64,000 bases of DNA from G965203045 sp965203045 (lineage in GTDB: Bacteria; Pseudomonadota; Gammaproteobacteria; PS1; Pseudothioglobaceae): the NCBI GenBank assembly GCA_965203045.1, contig OZ241850.1, forward strand, positions 992,001 to 1,056,000, given 5' to 3'. Made by a program: the position numbers and the translations under genes. Numbering within the stretch: the stretch's first letter is position 1; each line of letters starts with the position of its first letter. Under the pieces are notes generated by a model that was not told the DNA's origin, did no database searches, and was given only the letters and a program-made list of their open reading frames with translations. Positions 8,857-20,700 of this stretch are shown here, in pieces.

Positions 8857-9321
8857 ATGCAACAGTGCACCAACCACAAATCATGCTTAGATGAAGCCAT
8901 GAAAAAAGCGGTTGCTATTTGCCAGCATCAAGGTTTGCAATTTACTCCGCTTAGAAAAAAAGTTTTGCAAATGGTCTGGCAAGATCATTATCCGACAAAG
9001 GCTTATGATATTTTAGGCAAGTTAAACCAAAGAGGCGCTTCTGCTAAGCCACCTACGGTATATAGAGCATTGGATTTTTTGCTTAAATACGGTATGGTGC
9101 ATAAATTGCATAGCATTAATGCTTTTATCGGTTGTTCCCACCCACAACAACACCGCGCGTGTTATTTTTTAATATGTAGCCAATGTGGAGAGGTAAGGGA
9201 GTGTTGTAATAGCAGTTTAGACCAAGTAATTAGTAACACAAGCAGTAAAAATAAGTTTGCTTTTAAACATATAACTTTAGAGATTAATGGACAATGTAGC
9301 CAATGTCAAAAAACACATTAA
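8857..9321 (+). CDS. zur: Zinc uptake regulator Zur (Fur family)
   Basis: A 154-residue Fur-family repressor. The N-terminal winged helix contains LQFTPLRKKVLQMVW and KPPTVYRALDFLLKYGMVHKL; the dimerisation domain has the structural zinc CxxC pair CSQCGEV and a second C-terminal CSQC. It is assigned as Zur rather than Fur because it begins the zinc-transporter operon and has a Zur box immediately upstream, so it is autoregulated. It overlaps znuC by 19 bases. Confidence 0.93.
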   Translation: MQQCTNHKSCLDEAMKKAVAICQHQGLQFTPLRKKVLQMVWQDHYPTKAYDILGKLNQRGASAKPPTVYRALDFLLKYGMVHKLHSINAFIGCSHPQQHRACYFLICSQCGEVRECCNSSLDQVISNTSSKNKFAFKHITLEINGQCSQCQKTH

Positions 9322-10025
9322 TTGAAGCAAAAAACATCAATGTCATTCAGCAGGGCAAACACATTTTAAAAAGTGTCTCTACTACAATTAAAAAAAATGA
9401 TTTTATTACTATTATAGGTCCCAATGGAGCTGGTAAATCTACTTTGCTTAAATGTTTAATGGGATTTTCTAAGCCCAATAGTGGTGATATTAAGCGTAAA
9501 GGCGGACTTAGAATTGGCTATGTGCCGCAATATTTTGCTTATAATTATATTATGCCAATTACAGTTAAACGTTTTCTTTGTTTGTGTAAGAAAGTAAGTA
9601 TAAATATTGATGATTTAGCGCAAAAAACCAATATTATCCACCTGCTAGATACCCAGCTTGGTGCGTTATCGGGCGGTGAGTTACAACGAGTGCTGTTAAC
9701 CCGTAGTTTACTTGATAGCCCAGAGTTATTAGTGTTAGATGAACCGGCACAAAGTCTAGATATTTCTGGACAACTAAGTTTTTACAAATTGCTAGAAAAT
9801 ATTTACCGCCAACAAAATTTAGCCATATTAATGGTTTCTCATGACCTACATTTAGTGATGGCATCTACTAAGCAAGTTTTATGTCTATTTCATCATATCT
9901 GTTGTTCTGGAGCGCCAAGTGCTATAACCAAAGACCCAGAATTTATTGCCTTGTTTGGTAATGATATGGCAAATATGGTAACAATTTATCAACATAGTCA
10001 CAACCATAAACACGATGCAGATTGA
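9303..10025 (+). CDS. znuC: Zinc ABC transporter ATPase ZnuC
   Basis: A 240-residue ABC ATPase with Walker A GPNGAGKST, signature LSGGELQRV, Walker B LLVLDEPAQ and the switch histidine in VSHDLH. It powers ZnuB on the cytoplasmic side of the inner membrane. The ATG at 9303 lies inside the end of zur (19-base overlap) and its own end overlaps znuB by 11 bases, so the three are one transcript with coupled translation. The C-terminus is His-rich (HSHNHKHDAD), common in zinc transporters. Confidence 0.95.
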   Translation: MSKNTLIEAKNINVIQQGKHILKSVSTTIKKNDFITIIGPNGAGKSTLLKCLMGFSKPNSGDIKRKGGLRIGYVPQYFAYNYIMPITVKRFLCLCKKVSINIDDLAQKTNIIHLLDTQLGALSGGELQRVLLTRSLLDSPELLVLDEPAQSLDISGQLSFYKLLENIYRQQNLAILMVSHDLHLVMASTKQVLCLFHHICCSGAPSAITKDPEFIALFGNDMANMVTIYQHSHNHKHDAD

Positions 10026-10824
10026 CCCCTTTATTCTATACACCTTAACCGCTGGTATTGGCATAGCTCTTATAACAGGTGTAATTGGTTGTTTTGTGGT
10101 GTGGCGTAGAATGGCATATTTTGGCGATTCACTAGCGCATAGTTCATTACTAGGCATAGCGCTTGGACTAGCAGCTGGCATTAGCGCTAATGTAGGTATT
10201 ATTATCATTTGTGTTGTTTTTGCATCACTATTATTGTGGCTACAACAAAAAAAGATATTAGCGACCGATACTTTACTTGGCATTCTAGCCCATAGCGGGC
10301 TTGCTATTGGTATGATTAGTATTAGTCTTTTAAAGCAAAACGTTGATCTTCATAGTTACTTATTTGGTGATATTCTCACCGTCACTGTTACTGAGCTATG
10401 GTGGATTTATGTTGGCGCAGCAATAATACTGGCAATATTGGCGTTTAATTGGTCAGCACTTGTATTAACCACCATTAACGAAGATATTGCCATTGCGCAA
10501 GGTATTAATACTTTTTTTGCTAAATTATTGTTAATGCTATTAATTACCATAGTAGTTGCGGTATCTGTGCGTATAGTTGGTATTTTACTTATTAGTTCAA
10601 TGCTAATAATTCCAGCCGCTAGCGCAAGGCAACTAGCTCACCGTCCAGAAACAATGGCGGTTTTATCATCACTGCTGGCAGTTTGTGCGGTTATTGTTGG
10701 TATCTTTACTTCTTTGATATTTGATATTCCCACTAGCCCAGCAATTGTTACCAGTTCTGTTGCTATATTTATATTATTATTTCCACTAACAACTTATTTT
10801 AAATCAGTAAGAGATAAATCATAA
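10015..10824 (+). CDS. znuB: Zinc ABC transporter permease ZnuB
   Basis: A 269-residue inner-membrane permease of the ABC-3 family with about eight hydrophobic segments. The sequences FGDSLAHSSLLGIALG near the N-terminus and INEDIAIAQGIN, where the ATPase couples, are diagnostic. It is the last gene of zur-znuC-znuB. The next 940 bases hold no intact gene. Confidence 0.95.
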   Translation: MQIDPFILYTLTAGIGIALITGVIGCFVVWRRMAYFGDSLAHSSLLGIALGLAAGISANVGIIIICVVFASLLLWLQQKKILATDTLLGILAHSGLAIGMISISLLKQNVDLHSYLFGDILTVTVTELWWIYVGAAIILAILAFNWSALVLTTINEDIAIAQGINTFFAKLLLMLLITIVVAVSVRIVGILLISSMLIIPAASARQLAHRPETMAVLSSLLAVCAVIVGIFTSLIFDIPTSPAIVTSSVAIFILLFPLTTYFKSVRDKS

Positions 10825-10859
10825 GTTTTTGCAGAATGATTTGATAAATTGGGATTGTC

Positions 10860-11690
10860 ATTTGTAATCGCCGATAGTTAGTAATTATTATCTCTTCGCT
10901 TATTTTTTTTATTAACCTTGCCATTCGTGTATTTCATATTAACACTTTTAATATTGAATTTAGCAAACCTGATAGTAGCTAATAATAGTTAAATTAAAGT
11001 CATTAATTATCTCAGTATAACTTTTTGTTTGGTAAAAAACACTGCATTATCATCAAAAAATGGCTTAACATAAATCCGATGTTCTAGGATTGGTTGAATA
11101 ATTTTGTCCGCTAGCATTTATTTGCCATCATAATAATTAATTGGAGTTTTAACTGGTTGCACTTGTATTATTTGTTCCTGTAAAACAATATCCTTACCTG
11201 TTGAGAGAGGCTTAAATAATACAAGTGTTTTTTGTATTGTTGGAGGTTAGTCTTTGTTAATATAAAGAATAGCTATAGGTTTATTTTAATAAAAGATTAT
11301 TATCGGGAGAATTAAGCAATTAACTAAACTTTGATTGTTAATCGTAAACATTTTTTATCAAGGCTTAAATAGTGATGCCAAACTGCTTATGTTTAAAATT
11401 AAATTTAAAGACCAGTAGCAAAATATTACTTAGATTATGACTCTAGAGTTTATCAATAAAGGTATCAGTGAAATTAGCCAAAACATTAGAAATTACTAGT
11501 TCAAACTATTGTTTGGGGTAAAAAGATTTAATAGAAGCTAAATATTTGCCATCTGCTAGTCAAGTTTGAAGCGGATAAGTGGCGCTGGTTTTATCTCTGT
11601 TAATAGATGATATTACTTGACATTGACAAAACTTATGGTATCATCGGTGCTATGCTACGGACTTAAGTAAGACCATAATTATCGCTACCA
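10860..11690 (-). pseudogene. Probable decayed gene of unknown family
   Basis: The 940-base space between znuB and the giant gene has no intact reading frame, but the minus strand reads as protein-like text broken by stops. From about 11690 downward one frame runs through stops at 11562-11560, 11508-11506, 11445-11443, 11367-11365, 11340-11338 and 11322-11320. The frame then shifts by one near an A-run at about 11285. It continues past stops at 11249-11247, 11120-11118 and 11009-11007. Between them are long clean stretches, the best being 42 codons (11246-11121) and 36 codons (11117-11010). Most stops are TAA or TAG, which a single C-to-T change makes from Gln codons. I do not recognise the family. 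Confidence is moderate because AT-rich spacer can mimic this. Confidence 0.4.
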
Positions 11691-11767
11691 GAGACTGTTA
11701 ACTACAAACTACTAAAATAACATTTTTCAAGCTGTGTTTTAAGAGCTTGTGATATGACATAAGAATT

Positions 11768-14700
11768 ATGCAAACTATATTATTAAAAGCAATTGTTGCT
11801 ATTTTATTTTTATTGAGTTCATTATCAATTACAGCAGACACAGAGCCTTTTAGCTTCACTGCGATAAAAGATGCCAGTCCAAATACATTAATCACTTCTA
11901 ATATAGCAACTATTACTGGTTTTGATAGCACTATTAGTATTCGCATTGAAGGTGGTTCTTATACCATAGGCAATAGCGTCCCAACTGCAGATAAGGGCAT
12001 AATTACCTCAGGCGCTACTGTTGCCCTTCAGATTTTATCTAGTAGTGAGCTTAATACTCAAACCGTTGCTACCTTAACTGTGGGTTCTGGCGCTAGCTCA
12101 ACAAGGGCAATATTTAGTGTTACTACCAGACCCGCTCTCAGTACCCCTGTTTTTACTAGCACTCCAATTACCACTGTTAGAGTTGATAGTTTATACCAAT
12201 ACAATTTGAGCGCCAGCGATGATGATGGTAGCAATCTTGTTTTTAGCGCCTCGCCGAGCACCGAATTACCAAGTTGGTTAACTATTGATGTAATTGTAAC
12301 AACTTTGGCAGGAGATGGCGTCCAAGGTAGTGATGATGGCGCTACTAACACAGCTAGATTTAGCACCCCATCGGGTGTTGCAATTGATGCTATTGGCAAT
12401 ATTATTGTTGCTGATCAAAGTAATCATCGTATTCGCAGCATTAGCCTAGACGGCGTAGTTCGCACTGTTGCTGGTAGTGGTGATGTGGGTGATACCGATG
12501 GGGCTAGCGCTACTGCTAAGTTTGATTCCCCAAAGGGTATGGCTATTGATGCTAGTGGTAATATTGTTGTTGCCGATGTTTTTAATAACCGTATTCGTAG
12601 CATTAGCGCAAGTGGTGTAGTAAGCACCATTGCTGGTAGTGGTGATTTTGGCGCTATTGATGGCGCTAGTACCACAGCTAGTTTTAATTTTCCATCAGCT
12701 GTTGCAATTGATAGCAGTGGTAATATTATTGTTGCTGACCGAGTTAATCATCGTATCCGTAGCATTAGTACAGGCAGTGTAGTAAGCACTATTGCTGGTA
12801 GCGGTATTCAAGGTTTTGCCAATGGCGCTAGTGCCACAGCTGAATTTAGTAGTCCAAGTGGTGTTGCAATTGATGCTTTTGGCAATATTATTGTTGCCGA
12901 TACTGATAATCATCGTATTCGTAGCATTAGCGCAAGCGGCTTAGTAAGTACCATTGCTGGTAGTGGTACGTTTAGTTTTGCTGATGGTGCTAGCGCCACA
13001 GCTAGGTTTAATTTACCAGAGGGCGTTGCAATTGATACTAGCGGCAATATTATTGTTGTTGATAATAGGAATCACCGCATTCGTAGTATTACCCCAGATG
13101 GCATAGTCGCCACTATTGCTGGTAGTAGCCAGAGTTTTGCTGATGGTGTGGGTAGCAATGCCCGATTTAATGTACCGTCTGGTGTTGCAATTGATGCTAG
13201 TGGTAATATTATAGTTACTGATAGTAATAATAACCGCATTCGTAAGATTTATAGAAATAGCCTTGTAGGCACTCCCAGTTGTAGTGATATTGGTATGCAT
13301 AATTTAGCTCTTATTGTTAGTGATGGCGAGCTTCAAGATTTACAAAGTTTTGATATTATTGTAGCAGATGATGGTAGTTGTGGCTTAATTCCAACTAATT
13401 TAGCCCTTAGCAACACTAATGTTATTGAAAACATTGCAACAAATAGCATTATTGCTACCATTAGCGCCGATGACAGTGATAACCCTGCCAGCCTTAGTTT
13501 TAGTATTGTTGGTGGTAGAGATAGCGCTAGTTTTAGCATTAGTGCTGATAATCAATTAGTAATTGACCACAGTCCTGACTTTGAAGCCCAAAACAGTTAT
13601 GAGATTATCATTGCCGTTAGTGATACTATACATCAGTTAATCAAAACCTTTAATATTAGTGTTAATAATGTTAACGAATTTGTTCCTATTTTTACTAGTG
13701 TTCCAATTACTAGTGTTAGAGTTGGTAGTTTATACCAATATGATTTAGGCGCCAGCGATGATGACGGTAGCAATCTTGTTTTTAGCGCCTTGCCAAGCAC
13801 CGAATTACCAAGTTGGTTAGTTATTGATACAATTGTAAGCACTTTGGCAGGTGAGGGCAGTGCCGGTAGCGATGATGGGGTTACCAGCACTGCTAGTTTT
13901 AATAGCGTAGATGGTATTGCAATTGATGCTAGTGGTAATATTATTGTTGCTGATGGAAATAATCACCGTATCCGCAAAATTAGCCCAGAGGGCATAGTCA
14001 GCACTATTGCTGGTGGGGGTCGAACAGGTGTTTTGGGGGGCGATTTTGCTGATGGGGCTAGCGCTACTGCTAGGTTTAGTTCCCCAAGGAATGTTGCCAT
14101 TGATGCTAGTGGTAATATTATTGTTGCTGATGGAAATAATCGCCGTATTCGCAGCATATCCCCAGAAGGCATAGTGAGCACTATTGCTGGTAGTGGTAGT
14201 CGGGATTTTGCCGATGGGGCTAGCGCTACTGCTAAGTTTGATTTCCCAAGTGGTATTGCCATTGATGCTAGTGGTAATATTATTATTACTGATGGCGGTA
14301 ATAACCGTATTCGCAGCATTAGCTCAGATGGCACAGTAACCACTATTGCTGGTAGTGGAGATGATGGTTTTGCCGATGGGGCTAGCGCTACTGCTAAGTT
14401 TGATTTCCCAACTGGTATTGCCATTGATGCTAGTGGTAATATTATTGTTGCTGATTTCTCCAATCATCGTATTCGCAGCATTAGCACAGATGGGACAGTC
14501 ACCACTATTGCTGGTAGTGGCGGTGGTTTTGTTGATGGGGCTAGCGCTACCGCTAAATTTTCTTTACCAAGGGATGTTGCCATTGATGCTAGTGGTAATA
14601 TTATTGTTGTTGATAGCAATAATCACAGTATTCGCAACATATCTCCAGAGGGCATAGTGAGCACTATTGCTGGTAATGGGCAGGCCGGTGGTAATGATGG

Positions 14701-17700
14701 CCCTAGCAGTCAAGATAAATTTAGTTTTCCAAGTAATGTTGCAATTGACGCCTCAGGCAATATCATTATTACTTCTGGTAACCGCATTCGTAAAATTAAT
14801 AGAAATAGCTTTACTGTTGCAGGCATTGCTGGTTGTGATGATATTGGTGTTCATAGTTTAGCTCTTATTGTAAGTGACGGCGAGCTTCAAAGTTCACAAA
14901 GCTTTGATATTGCTGTGGTAGATGATATTAGCTGTGATGTAGCACCAACCGATTTAAGACTTAGTGTTACCACCATTGTTGAAGGCATAGCAGCAAATAG
15001 TGTGATTGCTACTATTAGCGCTACTGCAAGTAATGCGCTAGGTCCTTTTGAGTTTAGTATTGTTGATGGTAGGGATAGCGCTAGTTTTAGTATCATCAAT
15101 GATAATCAATTAGTAATTGACCACAGTCCAAGTGTTGAGACCCAAAGCAATTATGAGATTATTATTGGTGTTAGTGATAACCTGCACCTCGCCACTAAAA
15201 GCTTTAAGATTATGGTTGTTGGAATTGAAAGTGTGCCTGTTTTTACTAGTGAGCCAATTACCGCTATTAAGGTTAATAGTCCATACCAATATAGTTTAAG
15301 GGCTAGTGATGCTGAGGGCGGCAGATTTGTGTTTGATGCCGCATCAGGGACTGTTTTACCAAGTTGGTTGGATATTAATACTGATATAGTTGTAACCACT
15401 ATTGCTGGTAGTAGTCGGGGTTTTGCCAATGGGGCTAGCGCTACTGCTAAGTTCTTTGAACCCAGAGGGGTTGTAATTGATGCGCTTGGTAATATTATTG
15501 TTGCTGATAGAGATAATAACCGTATTCGCAGTATTAGCACAGAGGGGACAGTAACCACCATTGCTGGTGGTAGCGCTGGTTTTGTTGACGGGGCTAGCGC
15601 TACTGCTAAGTTTCGTCGCCCACAGGGTGTTGCCATTGATACAAGTGGTAATATTATTGTTGCCGACGAAGAGAATCACCGTATTCGCAAAATTGCCCCA
15701 AATGGTATGGTGACTACCATTGCTGGTGGAGGTTCAACGGGTTCTTTTGGGGGCGCTTTTGCTGATGGGGCGAGCGCTACTGCTAGGTTTAGCTTCCCAG
15801 CAGATGTTGCTATTGATGCTGCTGGTAATATTATTGTTGCCGATCACGGCAATAACCGTATTCGCGGTATTAGCACAGATGGCATAGTATTCACTATTGC
15901 TGGTCGTTTCAATGGTTTTGCCGATGGCATTAGAGATGAGGCCAGTTTTGATTTTCCAAGAGGTGTTGACATTGATGCTGCTGGCAATATTATTGTTACC
16001 GATTCAAGTAATAGTAGTATTCGCAGCATATCCCCAGAGGGCAGAGTGCGCACTATTGCTGGTAGAGAAGACAGGGGTCTTGTCAATGGCATTGGCACAG
16101 CAGCCAGATTTACTTTACCAGATAGGGCTGCAATTGATTCCTTTGGCAATATTATTGTCGCTGATGCTCTCAATCACCGCATTCGCAATGTTGCAACAAA
16201 TAGGGCAGTAACTACTATTGCTGGCAGCGGTCCAATAGGTCTGACTGCGAGCAATTTTGCTGATGGTGCTGGCACTACGGCTAGATTTAACGAGCCAAGA
16301 GGTGTTGCAATTGACGCTAGTGGCAATATTATTATTGCCGACGCACTCAATGACCGCATTCGTAAAATTGATAGAACTAAAGTCATGCTCGCAGGCACTC
16401 CCAGTTGTGATGATATTGATATTCATAGTTTAGAACTTATGGTTAGTGATAGCATGCTTACAAATTCGCAAAGCTTTAATGTTGTTGTAGCAGATGATGG
16501 TAGTTGTGGTGTAATTCCAACTAATTTAGCCCTTAGTGTTACCACCATTGTTGAAGGCATAGCAGCAAATAGTGTGATTGCCACTATTAGCGCCACCGCA
16601 AGTAATGCGCTAAGTCCTTTTGAGTTTAGTATTGTGGGTGGTAGAGATAGCGCTCGTTTTAGTATTAGTGATGTTAACAAGTTAGTAATTGACCACAGTC
16701 CCGACTTTGGGACCCAAAGCAGTTATGAAATTATTATTGGCGTTAGTGATACCCTACATCTTGCTACTAAAAGTTTTGAAATTAGTGTTGTTGGAATTGA
16801 AAGTGTGCCTGTTTTTATCAGCACCCCAATTATTACTACTAGAGTTAATAGTATATACCAATATAATTTGGACGTCAGCGATGCTGATAGCACTAATTTT
16901 GTCTTTAGCGCCGCGCCAAGCACCGAATTACCAAGTTGGTTAGCTATTGATGTAGTTGTAAACACTTTGGCAGGCAATGGTTTAGTAGGTAGCGATAATG
17001 GCGCTACTAATACAGCTAGATTTAATTCTCCAATAGGTGTTGCAATTGATGCCCTTGGCAATATTGTTGTTGCTGATGCTAATAATGACCTCATTCGTGG
17101 TATTAGCTCAGCGGGCATAGTAAGCACTATTGCTGGCGGTAGTCGTGGTTTTGCTGATGGTGCTAGCGCTACAGCTGAATTTGATTTTCCAACAGGTGTT
17201 GCAATTGATGCTAGTGGCAATATTATTGTTGCCGATGTCTTTAACAATCGTATCCGTAGTATTAGCGCAAGTGGTGTAGTAAGCACTGTTGCTGGTAGTG
17301 GTGCTGCTGGTGCTATTGATGGCGCTAGTGACACAGCTAGCTTTGATTCTCCATCAGCTGTTGCAATTGATAGCATTGGTAATATTATTGTTGCTGACCG
17401 AGCTAATCATCGTATCCGTAGTATTAGCACAGGTGGTATAGTAAGCACTATTGCTGGTAGTAGCGATGGTTTTGCCAATGGCGCTAGCGCCACAGCTGAA
17501 TTTAGTAGCCCAAGTGGTGTTGCAATTGATGCTTTTGGCAATATTATTGTTGCCGATACTGATAATCATCTCATTCGTAGCATTAGCACAGGTGGTATAG
17601 TGAGCACTATTGCTGGTAGTGGTACATCTGGTTTTGCTGATGGCGCTAGCGCCACAGCTGGGTTTAATTTATCAGAGGGCGTTGCAATTGACACCAGCGG

Positions 17701-20700
17701 CAATATTATTGTTGCTGATAATAGGAATTACCGCATTCGTAGTATTACCCTAGATGGCATAGTCGCCACTATTGCTGGTAGTAGTCAGGGTTTTGCTGAT
17801 GGTTCTGGTAGTAATGCTCAATTTGATATACCGTTTGGTGTTGCAATTGATACTAGTGGTAATATTATCATTGCCGATAGTAATAATAACCGCATTCGTG
17901 AAATTGATAGAAATAGCTTTGCTGTTGCAGGCGTTGCTGGTTGTGGTGATATTGGCATTCATAATTTAGAACTTGTCGTTAGTGATGGCGCATTTCAAGA
18001 TTTACAAAGTTTTGATATTACTGTAGCAGATGATGGTAGTTGTGGTGTAGCTCCAGTCAGTTTAACGCTCAGCACTACTAATATTGTTGAGAACATTTTA
18101 GCAGATAGCATTATTGCCACTATTAGCGCTACCGCAACTAATCCGCTAGATGTTTTTGAATTTAGTATTGTTGGTGGTAGAGATAGCGCTAGTTTTAGCA
18201 TTAGTAATGGCAACCAATTGGCTATTGACCATAGTCCTAATTTTGATACCCAGAGCAGTTATGAAATTATTATTAGTGTTAGTGATACCCTACATCTTGC
18301 TACTAAAAGTTTTATGATTAATGTTGTTGAGATTGAAAGAGTGCCTGTTTTTACTAGCACTCCAATTACTACTGTTAGAGTTGGTAGTTTATACCAATAT
18401 AGATTAAGCGCCAGTGATGCTGATAGTAGCAACCTTGTTTTTAGCGCCTCGCCGAGCACTGAATTACCAGATTGGTTAGCTGTTGATATAGTTGTAACTA
18501 CTTTGGCAGGCACTAGTTCAAGCGGTGATAATGATGGCGCTACTAATACAGCTAGATTTGCTACGCCAAGGGGTATTGTAATTGATGCTAGTGGCAATAT
18601 TATTATTACTGATGACAATAATCATAATATCCGTAGAATTAGCACAGAGGGCATAGTAAGCACTATTGCTGGTACTGGTGGATTTGGTTTTAATAATGGC
18701 GCTAGCGCCACAGCTATGTTTGAATCTCCATGGGGTATTGTAATTGATGCTAGTGGCAATATTATTATTGCTGATTTATTTAATAGTCGTATTCGTGGCA
18801 TTACTACAGATGGCACAGTAACCACCATTGCTGGGAGTGGTGTTCCAAGATTTGCCGATGGCGCTAGCGCCACAGCTCAATTTAGGCAGCCAAGTGGTGT
18901 TGTAATTGATGCTAGTGGTAGTATTATTGTTACTGATAGTTTTAATAGTCGTATTCGTAAGATTACTCCAAATGGTGTAGTAACCACTATTGCTGGTAGC
19001 GGTATTCGAGGTTTTGTCGATGGCGCTAGCGCCACAGCTCAATTTAATTTTCCAAGAGGTGTTGCAATTGACGCTGGTGGTAATATTATTGTTGCTGACC
19101 AAAATAATCACCGCATTCGTAGCATTAGCACAGGTGGTATAGTAACCACTATTGCTGGTAGTGGTACATCTGGTTTTGCTGATGGCGCTAGCGCCACAGC
19201 TGGATTTAGTTTACCAAGGGGTGTTGCAATTGACGCTGGTGGTAATATTATTGTTGCTGACCAAAATAATCATCGTATCCGTAGCATTAGCGCAGGTGGT
19301 ATAGTAAGCACTATTGCTGGTAGCACAAATGGCTTTGCTGATATTATTGGCAGCAATGCTAAGTTTAGTAGTCCATCTGACATTGCAATCAATAATAATG
19401 ATATTATTGTTGCTGATTCAGGCAATCGTCGTATTCGCAAAATTGATAGAGATAACCTTGTAGGCATTCCTCTTGGTTGTGATGATATTAGTGTTTATAA
19501 TTTAGAGCTTATTGTTAGTGATGGCGAATTTCAAAGTTCGCAAAGTTTTGATCTTGCTGTAGTAGATGATGGTAGTTGTGGCGCAATTCCAACTAATTTA
19601 GCCCTCAGCGTCACTAATGCTATTGAAAACACTGCAACAAACAGTATTATCGCCACCATTAGTGCCGATGATAGTGATAATCCTGCCAGTCTTAGTTTTA
19701 GTATTGTTGGTGGTAGAGATAGCGCTAGTTTTAGCATTAGTGCTAATCAATTAGTTATTGACCATAGTCCTAATTTTGATACCCAGAGCAGTTATGAAAT
19801 CATCATTAGTGTTAGTGATACACTCCATATCGCTACTAAAAGTTTTACGATTAATGTTGTTGAGATTGAAAGAGTGCCTGTTTTTACTAGCACTCCAATT
19901 ACTACTGCTAGAGTTGGTAGTTTATACCGATATGATTTGAGCGCCAGTGATGCTGATAGTAGCAATCTTGTCTTTAGTGCCGCTCTGGGAACTGAATTGC
20001 CAAATTGGTTAGCTTTTGATATATTTGATATAGTTGTAACTACTTTGGCAGGTCAAGATTTAGTTGGTAATGTTGATGGTGTTAGCTCCACAGCTAGCTT
20101 TAATAATCCATCTCGCGTTGCAATTGATGCTAGTGGCAATATTATTGTTGCTGATACTGATAATCATCGTATCCGTAGTATTAGCATAGGCGGTATGGTA
20201 AGCACTATTGCTGGTAGCGGTATTCAAGGTTCTGACAATGGCGCTAGCGCCACTGCTAAATTTAGTGGCCCAATTGGCGTTGCAATTGATGCTAGTGGCA
20301 ATATTATTGTTGCTGATACTGGTAATCATCGCATTCGTAGCATTAGCGCAAAAGGCGTAGTAACCACTATTGCTGGTAGTAGTCAGGGTTTTACCAATGG
20401 CGCCAGCGCCACAGCTGAATTTAGTATTCCAAGAGGTGTTGCAATTGATGCTAGTGGTAATATTATTGTTGCTGATGCCGGTAACCATAGTATCCGCAGT
20501 ATTAGTCCAAACGGTGTAGTAAGCACTATTGCTGGTAGCGGTGATGGTGATTTTGCTGACGGGGCTAGTGCCACAGCTAGGTTTAGTGTTCCAAGGGATG
20601 TTGCAATTGATGCTAGCGGCAATATTATTGTTGCTGATAGCATCAATCGTCGCATACGTAGCATTAGCCTAAGTGGGACAGTAACCACTATTGCTGGTAG

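Noticed and set aside
10860..11690. TAA/TAG read as glutamine (alternative genetic code)
   Set aside because: Intact genes on both sides and throughout the window end in TAA, there is also a TGA and a frameshift in this stretch, and no recoding signal is seen. Decay is simpler.
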